From Bradyrhizobium sp. C9 (GTDB lineage: Bacteria > Pseudomonadota > Alphaproteobacteria > Rhizobiales > Xanthobacteraceae): 64,000 nt of DNA. Shown piece after piece: positions 16,091 through 23,741 of the stretch (its first letter is position 1; the number at the start of each line of letters is the position of its first letter). The notes beneath the pieces were generated by a model. It was not told where the DNA came from. It was given only the letters and a program-made list of their open reading frames with translations, and searched no databases. The translations under genes and the position numbers were made by a program. The stretch covers positions 992,001 to 1,056,000 of the forward strand of contig NZ_NWTG01000001.1 in NCBI RefSeq assembly GCF_002532045.1, in the 5' to 3' direction.

Positions 16091-16888
16091 ATGGAGTTGG
16101 CTGCAACAGGGATGACCGACCGCCAGCGCAAATATCGCGCGACCTACCGCGAGCGCGTGGTGGGCTGGTACAATGGCTGGCTGCATGTCGTGCTGATCTA
16201 CACGATCGGGTTCACGGCGCTGTACGTCTATCTGGCCAATGTGCACGACGTGAAATGGTGGGAATACCTCACCATTCCGGCGGTGTTCCTGATTGCTAAC
16301 TTCTTCGAATGGGCGGTGCATCGCTTCGTCATGCACAGGCCCTCGAACGTGCCGCTGCTGCGCGCGATCTACAGCCGCCACACCCTGATGCACCATCAGT
16401 TCTTCACCGAGGAGGAAATGCGGTTCGCCGATCATCACGACTGGCGCGTCACCTTCTTCCCGCCCTATGCGCTCGTGGTATTCACCCTGATGTCGATCCC
16501 GCCGGCGATCGTCGCAGGTCTCGTGATCTCGGCCAATACCGGCTGGCTGCTGATCACCACCACCACGTCGATGTACCTGATCTACGAATTCATGCATTTC
16601 TGCTGCCACGTCGAGGAAAATGCCTTCGTGCGCAACATGCCATTCGTCAACACCATCCGCCGGCATCATACCGCCCATCACAACCAGTCGATCATGATGG
16701 AGCGGAACATGAACCTGACCTTCCCGGTGATGGATTATGTGTTCGGCACTTCCGATCTCAATCGCGGCCTGCTTGGCCACGTCTTCAACGGCTACAGCAC
16801 CCGCTACGTGAAGACCGACATGCGGCGCACCGCGCGGACGCCGCGGGTCGTGGTGAAGGAGCAATCGGTGCCCCATGCCGCAGCTTGA
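16091..16888 (+). CDS. Fatty acid hydroxylase superfamily (sterol-desaturase-like) membrane di-iron enzyme, 265 residues
   Basis: The protein has about four membrane segments (around 31-50, 58-75, 123-155) and the eight-histidine di-iron pattern of the superfamily: His77 and His82 (HRFVMH), His97 with His101 and His102 (HTLMHH), then 'HFCCHVEE' and 'RRHHTAHH' in the cytoplasmic C-terminal part. Such enzymes use O2 to hydroxylate or desaturate lipid or small hydrophobic substrates. The start was chosen by GGAGGA seven bases before the ATG; an ATG pair 15-18 bases upstream is an alternative. It leads a same-strand group with two small membrane proteins, a DUF6166 protein and an alcohol dehydrogenase, which suggests hydroxylation followed by oxidation of the alcohol. 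The substrate is unknown. Confidence 0.82.
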   Translation: MELAATGMTDRQRKYRATYRERVVGWYNGWLHVVLIYTIGFTALYVYLANVHDVKWWEYLTIPAVFLIANFFEWAVHRFVMHRPSNVPLLRAIYSRHTLMHHQFFTEEEMRFADHHDWRVTFFPPYALVVFTLMSIPPAIVAGLVISANTGWLLITTTTSMYLIYEFMHFCCHVEENAFVRNMPFVNTIRRHHTAHHNQSIMMERNMNLTFPVMDYVFGTSDLNRGLLGHVFNGYSTRYVKTDMRRTARTPRVVVKEQSVPHAAA

Positions 16889-17249
16889 ACCCAATCTCGC
16901 CGGCCTTGCCTGGTTCGGCCCGCTCTGGAGCGTGTGCTGCATCGGCTTCCTGCAGCTGGCCGGGATGTATCCGCTGCGCGGACGCACCGTCCTTCCGGTG
17001 ACCATGGCGACCGCGTTGTGGGCGATATTGCTCGCCGGCACGCTGGCATTTGCTTTGGTCGAACTGCGCTGGACCACAATCGTCGTCGTAGGCGGCGTGC
17101 TGTTCCTGTTCCTGCCCGCCCTGTTTCAGGCGCTGCCGCTATGGTGGCGTGACGGACGCGCGGGACTGCGGCTGTCCTGCTGCGCCATGATCGCGGCACT
17201 TGCGTTGCTCGCCGGCGTGGCGGCACCGTCGTTCCACATGTGGACCTGA
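16875..17249 (+). CDS. Small membrane protein of unknown function, 124 residues
   Basis: Four hydrophobic segments are seen (about residues 16-30, 42-62, 66-86 and 100-117), with almost no soluble part. The gene begins 14 bases inside the end of the hydroxylase gene, so the two are cotranscribed and probably translationally coupled. I recognise no named family. Its position suggests a membrane partner of the di-iron hydroxylase, for instance in electron delivery or substrate access, but no redox motif is visible, so this is only context. Confidence 0.65.
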   Translation: MPQLEPNLAGLAWFGPLWSVCCIGFLQLAGMYPLRGRTVLPVTMATALWAILLAGTLAFALVELRWTTIVVVGGVLFLFLPALFQALPLWWRDGRAGLRLSCCAMIAALALLAGVAAPSFHMWT

Positions 17250-17261
17250 GGAGAGGTCTCG

Positions 17262-17459
17262 ATGCCAAGCCACATCAAGCTCATGCTGTCGCTGGCGTGC
17301 CTTGCCACGGCGGCCTGCGGATACGTCTTCATGGTCCATCTGGGACAGCAGGGACCGAGCTACGCGGTCGCCTTCCTTGGCGTATTCGCCACGGTCGCGA
17401 TGTGGATCTTCCCCGAGGTCGTCAAGAAGGACCTCAAGATGCGTCCGCCGGGATCCTGA
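17262..17459 (+). CDS. Very small two-helix membrane protein, 65 residues
   Basis: Two hydrophobic helices (about residues 5-25 and 32-50) are joined by a short polar turn and end in a basic tail (VVKKDLKMRPPGS). A GAGGAGAGG ribosome site lies six bases before the ATG, and the gene is 12 bases after the previous one. No family was recognised. It is probably part of the hydroxylase operon's membrane assembly. Confidence 0.6.
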   Translation: MPSHIKLMLSLACLATAACGYVFMVHLGQQGPSYAVAFLGVFATVAMWIFPEVVKKDLKMRPPGS

Positions 17460-17487
17460 CATGATGCTGCAGCACAGGGAGACGCCG

Positions 17488-17796
17488 ATGGCGCGCTATG
17501 CCGGGGACCGTACCATCGACGGCATTGCCGTGCTGGTCGACGGCGAGCCGCTGTCACCGCACTACGACCAGCTTCGGCTCACCGAACACGGCTTCGAATG
17601 GAGCTACGAGGGGCCCGAGCCGGCACAGCTGGCCTTCGCGCTGCTCTATGACCATCTGCACGACGCGGCTGCGGCGAAGGCGCTGCATGAGAGCTTCATG
17701 CAGCGCGTCGTCGCCAATTTCGGTAATGAATGGGAGCTCTCCTCGGCCGATCTCGACGAGGCGGTCGCGGCGCTGCGGTCCGGACGCACGGTGTAA
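17488..17796 (+). CDS. DUF6166-like protein, 102 residues
   Basis: The sequence 'YAGDRTIDGIAVLVDGEPL' followed by 'GFEWSYEGPEPAQLAFALLYDHLHD' and 'FGNEWELSSADLDEAVAAL' fits the DUF6166 family (a short cytoplasmic alpha-beta domain, function unknown). AGGGAG five bases before this ATG decides the start; two ATGs 24-27 bases upstream overlap the previous stop region. It sits between the small membrane protein and the alcohol dehydrogenase gene on the same strand. Confidence 0.68.
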   Translation: MARYAGDRTIDGIAVLVDGEPLSPHYDQLRLTEHGFEWSYEGPEPAQLAFALLYDHLHDAAAAKALHESFMQRVVANFGNEWELSSADLDEAVAALRSGRTV

Positions 17797-17829
17797 CCCT
17801 ACGCTGATTTCCGGGCGAAAGAATATGAG

Positions 17830-18939
17830 ATGACCCTGACCTGTCGCGCGGCGGTGCTGCATCAAAGCGGAACGCCGCTCTCCATCGAGCGCGTTTCGCT
17901 TGTACCGCCCACGCCGACCGATGTCGTGGTGAAGGTGCGTGCCGCGGGGCTCTGTCACACCGATCTGGAGGTGATCGACGGATCGCTGCGCTATCCCTTG
18001 CCGATGATCCTCGGGCACGAGGCCGCCGGCATGGTCGAGGAGGTCGGCAGCGCGGTCCACGGCGTGCGTGTTGGCGATCACGTCATCCTGTCCTGGAATC
18101 CGCATTGCGGGCACTGCTTTCACTGCGACCGCGCGCAGCCGATCCTGTGCGAGACCTATCTCGCCAGGGGCGCGGAAGGCGTGCATTTCGACGGCGCGTC
18201 GAAGGCGCAGCTTGCGGGCGGCGGCAGCCTGGCGCATCTGATGTTCCTCGGCGCCTTCTCGGAATATGTCGTGCTGCCGGCGCAGCAGGCGATCGTCGTG
18301 CCCAAGGACATCCCGTTCGATCGTGCCTGCCTGATCGGCTGCGGCGTCATGACCGGCGTTGGCGCCGCGCTCAACGTCGCCGATATCGGCTACGGCGATA
18401 CCGTGATGGTCGCCGGCTGCGGCGCGGTCGGGCTGGCAGCGGTGCAGGGCGCCCGGCTCGCCGGCGCCGGTGCCGTTATCGCGGTCGACCTCGATGATGC
18501 AAAGCTTGCGCTGGCGCGGCAGCTCGGCGCCACGCACGCCGTCAACGCAGCGCGCGAGGATCCGGTGCAGTTCGCCAAGGAGGCGACGCACGGGCGAGGG
18601 GCCGACGTCATTCTCGAGGCGGCGGGACATCCACAGGCGTTCCGGCAGACCGCGGAGGCGGTGCGGCCGGGCGGTCAGGTGATCTGGCTCGGCAAGATCG
18701 ACGTCACGCAAGACGTGAGTTTCCGCTGGGGGGCGTTGATGGGCGAGAAGCGGTTTCGCCGCTCGAGCTACGGCGGCGCGCGGCCGCGGCGCGACTTCCC
18801 CTGGCTGGCGCAGGCCTATCTCGACGGCCGGCTCAAGCTCGACGAACTGATCACCGGCCGCTGCAACCTCGACGGCATCAATGATGGTTTTGAGGCGCTG
18901 CGGCGCGGCCGCTCGATCCGCACGGTCGTGGAACTCTGA
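17830..18939 (+). CDS. Zinc-dependent alcohol dehydrogenase (MDR family), 369 residues
   Basis: The catalytic zinc ligands are Cys42 (GLCHTD), His63-Glu64 (GHEAAG) and a later cysteine (near 'LIGCGVMTG'). The structural zinc loop has Cys93, Cys96, Cys99 and Cys107. The NAD-binding Rossmann motif is 'VAGCGAVGLAAVQGARLAGAG' followed by an acidic residue in 'AVDLDDAKL', favouring NAD. The size and layout match the class III-like / benzyl-alcohol-type dehydrogenases. As last gene of the hydroxylase operon it probably oxidises the alcohol product to an aldehyde in the cytoplasm. It ends only six bases from the end of the convergent GntR gene. Confidence 0.87.
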   Translation: MTLTCRAAVLHQSGTPLSIERVSLVPPTPTDVVVKVRAAGLCHTDLEVIDGSLRYPLPMILGHEAAGMVEEVGSAVHGVRVGDHVILSWNPHCGHCFHCDRAQPILCETYLARGAEGVHFDGASKAQLAGGGSLAHLMFLGAFSEYVVLPAQQAIVVPKDIPFDRACLIGCGVMTGVGAALNVADIGYGDTVMVAGCGAVGLAAVQGARLAGAGAVIAVDLDDAKLALARQLGATHAVNAAREDPVQFAKEATHGRGADVILEAAGHPQAFRQTAEAVRPGGQVIWLGKIDVTQDVSFRWGALMGEKRFRRSSYGGARPRRDFPWLAQAYLDGRLKLDELITGRCNLDGINDGFEALRRGRSIRTVVEL

Positions 18940-18945
18940 AAGCTC

Positions 18946-19704
18946 TCACAGCGTCGAGCGTGCAAAACTCTCGATGTAGTCGATCAGGCTGTCGGAGGCC
19001 GCGCCGGCGGCATCGACGCGGCGCTCCGCGACGGCTTCGGCGACGTCGGCATGCAGCCGCGCCGCAAGCGGCAGGTCGGCCGCTTCCTTGTAGTGCTGAT
19101 ACCAGAAGCGGCGCGACAGGCCGTGCATCAGGCCCATGGCGCGGGAGGCGAACTCGTTGCGTGACGCCGCCGAGATCAGCGTGTTGAACTGGTGATCCAG
19201 CCGCATGAACAGCAGATCGTCGGATTTTTCCGACGCGCGGCGCATGCCGGCGGCGATCTCGGAGAATTGCTTGCGCTGCTCGGCGGTGGCGCGCTCGGCG
19301 GCGCCGCGCGCCATCAGCCGTTCCAGCTCGCGCCGCACCTCGAGCAGGCGGAGCTGGGCGCGCAGGTCGATCTCGGACACCAGCACGCCGCGGCGGGCCA
19401 GGATGTTGACGAGGCCGTCACGCGACAGCCGCTGCAACGCCTCGCGGATCGGGGTGCGGCCGATGTCGAGCCGCTTGGCGAGCACGAGCTCGGAGAGCGC
19501 GGTACCGGGCGGCAGTTGCAGCGTCACGATCAGCTCTTCCAGCTCGGCATAGGCGCGATCGGTGAGGGTGACATCGCCTTGCGGGACAAGCGCCTGCGCG
19601 GCAGCGCGCGCCTTGCCGGCAGCAGCGGACGATTGCCGCACCGGCCGGCGGCTTCCTGCTGCGCGGGCGCGCACCGTGCTGGATCGTTTGCTCGAATCTG
19701 CCAT
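18946..19704 (-). CDS. GntR-family regulator, FCD subfamily, 252 residues
   Basis: A basic, low-complexity N-terminal arm (about 40 residues rich in Arg, Ala, Ser) precedes the winged helix ('ALSELVLAKRLDIGRTPIRE' and 'ALQRLSRDGLVNILARRGVLV') and an FCD helical domain ('FMRLDHQFNTLISAASRNEFA' and 'LHADVAEAVAERRVDAAG'). It lies between the hydroxylase operon and the MFS gene, which share the site TGATATGTCA in their promoters; a weaker relative (AGATATCTCA, 19731-19740) lies before this gene itself. It is therefore a likely regulator of both transport and catabolism here. The ligand is unknown. Confidence 0.85.
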   Translation of the reverse strand: MADSSKRSSTVRARAAGSRRPVRQSSAAAGKARAAAQALVPQGDVTLTDRAYAELEELIVTLQLPPGTALSELVLAKRLDIGRTPIREALQRLSRDGLVNILARRGVLVSEIDLRAQLRLLEVRRELERLMARGAAERATAEQRKQFSEIAAGMRRASEKSDDLLFMRLDHQFNTLISAASRNEFASRAMGLMHGLSRRFWYQHYKEAADLPLAARLHADVAEAVAERRVDAAGAASDSLIDYIESFARSTL

Positions 19705-19819
19705 CGGAATCTTGGGCGCTGCTGAACAGCAGATATCTCACACGCCCCGCCGGCACTGACAAGGCCGCTCGGCCGGCGCTACACCGAATCCAGTCGCATG
19801 CAGCAGCAGCGGCGCGTCA

Positions 19820-21232
19820 TCAGTGCGAAATGCTCTCCAGCGTCCGGCCGCGGGTTTCCTCGCCGAGCAACAGCACCGCCAGCGCCGCGACCACGAATGC
19901 GCCGGCGCCCAGTGCGAACACGCCGCTCTGTCCCGCCGCGGGCAGGATCACGCCGATCACATAGGGGCCGATCAGCGAACCTATCCGGCCGACCGCGGAG
20001 GCAAAACCGGTTCCGGTGGCACGGACATGGGTCGGGTACAGTTCAGGCGTATAGGCGTAGAGCGCCGACCACATGCCGAACAGGAAGAACTGCATGCAGA
20101 GGCCGGCAATGATGAGCTGGGTCTGGTCCGCCGCCGAGCCGTAGAAGTGGCAGGCGATCGCACCGCAGAGCAGGTTCATCACCAGCGTCGCCTTGCGGCC
20201 CCAGGACTCGACGAGCCAGGCGGAGACCAGGAAGCCGGGGATGCCCGCGAGCGAGATCAGGATGGTGTAGAACACCGATTTGGTGATCGGGAATCCCTTG
20301 GCCTGCAGCAGCGCGCCGAGCCACGTGGTCAGCCCGTAGAAGCCGAGCAGCGCGAAGAACCACAAGGTCCACAACATCGTGGTTCGCCTGGCGTAGATGC
20401 CCGAAAACAGCGTCCTCAGGCCGGTTACTTCGGAGGTGGGTGCAGTCGCCTGGCGCACCACCGGCGGCAGCTCCTTGCTGCCGAGACGGTCGCGAACCCT
20501 GCTCTCGATGTCGCGCACCGTCGCTTCGGCGCGCTCGGAATAGCCGTGGGACGCGAGCCAGCGCGGCGATTCCGGAACGTAGCGCCGTACCACGAGCACG
20601 AAGACGGCCGGGATCGCCTGCAGGATGAAGACCCAGCGCCAGTCGGCGACCTGCAGCACGAAGTAGGTCAACAGGCCGGATGCGATGAAGCCGAGCGGCC
20701 AAAACCCTTCGAGGAATGCGATGTAGCGGCCGCGGTTGCGGGCCGGCATGATCTCCGAGACCATTGACTGCGCGACCGGAAACTCCATGCCCATGCCGAA
20801 GCCGAGCAGCAGGCGGGATGCGCCGAGTGCGGTCGCCGTCGTCGAGAGGCCGCAGCACAGGCTGCCCAAGCCCCAGAAGATCATGCTGACCTGGAAGACG
20901 CGGGCGCGGCCGAAGCGGTCGGCCAGCAGGCCGGCGGACGCGGCGCCGGCGAACATGCCGAGAAAGCTCATGCTGGACAGCAGCCCGGTTTCCGCCGTCG
21001 ACAGGCCGAAGGTCTGGCGGATCGAGCCGAGCACGAAGGTCAGCGCGGCCAGGTCCATGCTGTCGAAGAACCATGCGGTTGCGATGATGCCGAAGATCCA
21101 GCGCTGATAGGAGGTCAGCGGCAGCCGTTCGAGGCGTGCCGCGATGTCGGCGACCTGCTGCGCCCGCGCGGTGCGCGCGACCGCGGCCGGAGCCCGGCTT
21201 CCGGCCGATGCGGTGACGTCGGAAACGGTCAT
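19820..21232 (-). CDS. MFS transporter, metabolite:H+ symporter type, 470 residues
   Basis: Twelve membrane segments in two halves are visible. The family motifs are 'GLLADRFGRARVF' between helices 2 and 3, 'ASRLLLGFGMGMEFPVAQSMVSE' (helix 4), 'PESPRWL' at the end of helix 6 and 'TPELYPTHVRATGTG' in the second half, as in the sugar-porter/aromatic-acid and niacin-type symporters. The start ATG has GGGGAGGA five bases upstream; an open frame extends further but without coding character. An N-terminal cytoplasmic region of about 45 residues precedes the first helix. It is probably the uptake system for the substrate of the neighbouring hydroxylase/dehydrogenase operon, as the two share a promoter site. 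Confidence 0.85.
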   Translation of the reverse strand: MTVSDVTASAGSRAPAAVARTARAQQVADIAARLERLPLTSYQRWIFGIIATAWFFDSMDLAALTFVLGSIRQTFGLSTAETGLLSSMSFLGMFAGAASAGLLADRFGRARVFQVSMIFWGLGSLCCGLSTTATALGASRLLLGFGMGMEFPVAQSMVSEIMPARNRGRYIAFLEGFWPLGFIASGLLTYFVLQVADWRWVFILQAIPAVFVLVVRRYVPESPRWLASHGYSERAEATVRDIESRVRDRLGSKELPPVVRQATAPTSEVTGLRTLFSGIYARRTTMLWTLWFFALLGFYGLTTWLGALLQAKGFPITKSVFYTILISLAGIPGFLVSAWLVESWGRKATLVMNLLCGAIACHFYGSAADQTQLIIAGLCMQFFLFGMWSALYAYTPELYPTHVRATGTGFASAVGRIGSLIGPYVIGVILPAAGQSGVFALGAGAFVVAALAVLLLGEETRGRTLESISH

Positions 21233-21302
21233 GCTGTCCTCCCCGGGTGGACGTTGCCGGGCTCTTGTCGGCCCGCTGCATAAAATGTCACACGGATAGC
21301 AG

Positions 21303-21312
21303 TGATATGTCA
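21303..21312. promoter_or_regulatory. Site TGATATGTCA before the MFS gene
   Basis: Identical over ten bases to the site before the hydroxylase operon. Read on the minus strand it is TTGACATATCA, so it overlaps a -35-like TTGACA about 75 bases before the MFS start. Confidence 0.45.
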
Positions 21313-21420
21313 ATTGGCGATCACGCGCGAATTGGCGGCGCGAACCGGCCCGTGGCCCCAGACGAAGGCGAGGACAGATCGGCGCATGGGGCGAGCCTCC
21401 AGTGACCTGACCGGCGTTCA

Positions 21421-21451
21421 ATGCCGCTTCGGACATCTTCCGAAGCGGCAT
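21421..21451. repeat. Perfect 13-base-pair stem-loop in the gap before the DUF gene
   Basis: ATGCCGCTTCGGA and TCCGAAGCGGCAT flank a five-base loop. There is no T-run on either side, so it is not a standard terminator. It lies in the 365-base gap between the MFS promoter and the next plus-strand gene; the rest of that gap shows no gene I can support. Confidence 0.55.
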
Positions 21452-21597
21452 CAAAGCCCGGTTAACGGCATTCGAGAAATCGGGGGCTGTCCGATAATCC
21501 GGCCTTAATGGGGAGCCGACTAAAGGTCTCGTGGTTGCAATGCGCCGGACGCCTTGGGGGTATCCGGTGTTGGGTCCGGAGGAGGCGTTTTCCCATC

Positions 21598-22005
21598 ATG
21601 TCAGTTCAGGTCGATCTGGATTTTGCGAGCGACGATCGCGCACGGGCGCAGATCGGCGCGGCGGTGAGCTACCTGCTCAGGGACGCGACCGGCGCCGCGC
21701 GCGAGCATGCGGTCGAGATGATTGTCGAGATGGTGCGCGATGTCGCAAGCCGGCCGGCCGGTTTTGAAACGGCGTCCCTTCAGCCGCTCATGAGCGGCGT
21801 CACCTATCGGGATTTTGTCATCGATGCCTACCGGCGCGATGTCGATCGCTGGCGCGCGACGATCCGCCGTTCGAACGGCAAGAAGATCCGGATCGCGTCT
21901 CCGCCGTCGGTGCGCGACGAGGCGACGACGACGGCGGATGCGATCACCGCCGAGAAGGCCATCGAGTTCGCCAGGCGGGCGATCGATATGGGCGAGGTGC
22001 TCTGA
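21598..22005 (+). CDS. Hypothetical cytoplasmic protein, 135 residues
   Basis: From this ATG the protein reads MSVQVDLDFASDDRARAQIG and is mostly helical, with charged ends and no membrane segment or signal. GGAGGAGG lies about 12 bases upstream, slightly far; an upstream in-frame start would add up to 30 residues of arginine/tryptophan-rich sequence that looks non-coding. The C-terminal half (after about residue 75) is rich in Arg and Ala. I do not recognise the family. Confidence 0.55.
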   Translation: MSVQVDLDFASDDRARAQIGAAVSYLLRDATGAAREHAVEMIVEMVRDVASRPAGFETASLQPLMSGVTYRDFVIDAYRRDVDRWRATIRRSNGKKIRIASPPSVRDEATTTADAITAEKAIEFARRAIDMGEVL

Positions 22006-22156
22006 CCACACCGCCCGAGGGTGCATTCGCCGTGAATGTCCCGGCGATGCGACCGACCCTATGCTTGGGACGCACGATGTGCTCCGATGCGGCGGCTGCG
22101 CCGGTTCCGGAACTGTCCGCGCATCTTGATCCATCGTATCCCAGCAGAGAGACGCC

Positions 22157-22951
22157 ATGCCTTCCGAACTCCGCTCGCCCCGTCTTGCCGTCCTGATCGA
22201 TGCCGACAATGCATCTGCCAAGATCGCAGATGGACTGTTCGAGGAGATTGCCAAGATCGGCGAGGCCAGCGTGCGCCGCATCTATGGCGACTTCTCCAAT
22301 CCGAGGTCGAAGGGCTGGGCCGACATCCTGTCCAAGCACGCCATCATCCCGCAGCAGCAATTCGCCTATACGACCGGCAAGAATGCATCCGACATCACCC
22401 TGGTGATCGATGCGATGGATCTGCTGCACAGCGGCCGGTTCGATGGCTTCTGCCTGGTGTCGTCGGACAGCGATTTCACCCGGCTTGCCGCCCGCATCCG
22501 CGAGCACGGCATCGACGTGTTCGGGTTCGGCGAGCAGAAGACGCCGGAGAGTTTTCGGCAGGCCTGCCGCAGATTCGTCTATACCGAGAATTTGCGCGGC
22601 GGCGCCACGAGCAACCAGGATACGGCGGTGCGCGCCCAGCCATTGCAGCCGCCGGACGCTGCCACGCCCATCCTCAAGAAGGTGATCGGCCAGATGGCCA
22701 GCGAGGACGGCTGGGTGACGCTCGGCGAGGTTGGACGGCAGCTGGCCAATCTGGCGTCGGATTTCGATCAAAGGACTTACGGCTTCCGCACCCTGAGCGA
22801 ACTGGTGCGCAGGACTAATGCCTTCGAGATCGAGCAGCCCAAGGGCGGGACGACGCGAATCCGCATCAAGCCTTCAGCTGACACCCCTGCGAAAGCATCC
22901 CCAAGACGGCGAACGCCAAGACGGCGAGCCGATCAAAAGCCGCCGGAATGA
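22157..22951 (+). CDS. NYN-domain protein with C-terminal LOTUS/OST-HTH domain, 264 residues
   Basis: The N-terminal domain (about 8-150) is a PIN-like NYN nuclease fold with its acidic metal-binding residues: 'VLIDADNAS' (Asp), 'DITLVIDAMDLL' and 'LVSSDSDFTRLAARIRE' (SDSD motif). The C-terminal domain (about 170-245) 'VIGQMASEDGWVTLGEVGRQ' and 'YGFRTLSELVRRTNAFEI' is an OST-HTH/LOTUS RNA-binding domain. The pairing is known in bacteria and is thought to act on RNA, but no substrate is established. The tail is strongly basic (RRRTPRRRADQKPPE), which fits nucleic-acid binding. It stands alone on its strand. Confidence 0.9.
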   Translation: MPSELRSPRLAVLIDADNASAKIADGLFEEIAKIGEASVRRIYGDFSNPRSKGWADILSKHAIIPQQQFAYTTGKNASDITLVIDAMDLLHSGRFDGFCLVSSDSDFTRLAARIREHGIDVFGFGEQKTPESFRQACRRFVYTENLRGGATSNQDTAVRAQPLQPPDAATPILKKVIGQMASEDGWVTLGEVGRQLANLASDFDQRTYGFRTLSELVRRTNAFEIEQPKGGTTRIRIKPSADTPAKASPRRRTPRRRADQKPPE

Positions 22952-23165
22952 ACGGCGCGCAGCGCGCTTCTGCTCTGAACCCTCTCTGAATCTGAACCAA
23001 CGATGAATGCTGCTTCGGACAATATCCGGCGCAGCATTTTCGTATGTGCTGGAACCGAAGCGAGTTGCTGCGGAACTGGGATTTGCGCGCAACTTGCCGC
23101 GTTGGAACTGGAACGTCTCATTCCCTGCGATGTTGAAGGGGCGTCTCATAGCTCGGAGGAGGAGA

Positions 23166-23558
23166 ATGATGAACAAGCGATTTGCTGTGTCCCTTGTTGC
23201 TGCTGCGTCGCTGCTCGCGTCCGGCTCGGCGTTTGCACAGTCCACGACTGCGGCGGGCGCTGCAAACGGTGCGCGGACCGGCGGCGAGATCGCAGGCCCG
23301 GTTGGCGAGATCGTCGGCGGCACGGTTGGTGCTGCGGTCGGCGCCGGCCTCGAGATTCCGAATGCGGTGATCACGTCGATCCCGCGCGACGAGCCGTCGG
23401 TCGTGGTGCGCGAACGCGTTGTGGTCGGCGAGCCGCTGCCCGACACCGTCGTGCTGCACCCGGTGCCGCGCTACACCGAATATCGCTACGCTGTTGTCAA
23501 TAATCGCCGCGTGATCGTGGAGTCGCGCACCCGTCGGATCGTCAAGATCATCGACTGA
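23166..23558 (+). CDS. DUF1236-like exported protein, 130 residues
   Basis: A clear signal peptide (residues 1-25, KRFAVSLVAAASLLASGSAFA) is followed by an Ala/Gly-rich segment (about 28-65, 'GGEIAGPVGEIVGGTVGAAVGAG', resembling a glycine-zipper) and a DUF1236-type C-terminal domain ('PLPDTVVLHPVPRYTEYRYAVVNNRRVIVESRTRRIVKIID'). The family is frequent in rhizobia; its function is unknown and it is presumably periplasmic or outer-membrane associated. GGAGGAGGAG directly before the ATG decides the start. Confidence 0.82.
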   Translation: MMNKRFAVSLVAAASLLASGSAFAQSTTAAGAANGARTGGEIAGPVGEIVGGTVGAAVGAGLEIPNAVITSIPRDEPSVVVRERVVVGEPLPDTVVLHPVPRYTEYRYAVVNNRRVIVESRTRRIVKIID

Positions 23559-23578
23559 TCGCGCCGATATTTCCGATT

Positions 23579-23619
23579 GCGAAGATCCTCGTGGGCTTGT
23601 CGCCCGCGGGGATTTTCGC
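23579..23619. terminator. Long imperfect stem-loop after the DUF1236 gene
   Basis: Two 18-base arms with a few mismatches and G-T pairs enclose a five-base loop, 20 bases after the stop. There is no T-run, so it may stabilise the 3' end rather than terminate. Confidence 0.4.
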
Positions 23620-23741
23620 ATGGCACAGGCCCGCGTTTTTCATGAGGCGCCTGGTTGGCCTGACGGCCCGATCCCCTAGACTGGTCGGCAATCAGCGGAC
23701 GCAGCCAGCGGCCGCCCATATCAAGAACAGGGGATGGAAAC

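Noticed and set aside
21310..21387. Possible 25-residue leader peptide on the minus strand before the MFS gene (GGAGG before ATG)
   Set aside because: It ends inside the predicted promoter of the MFS gene, so it would not be on that transcript; no conserved codon run as in attenuators.
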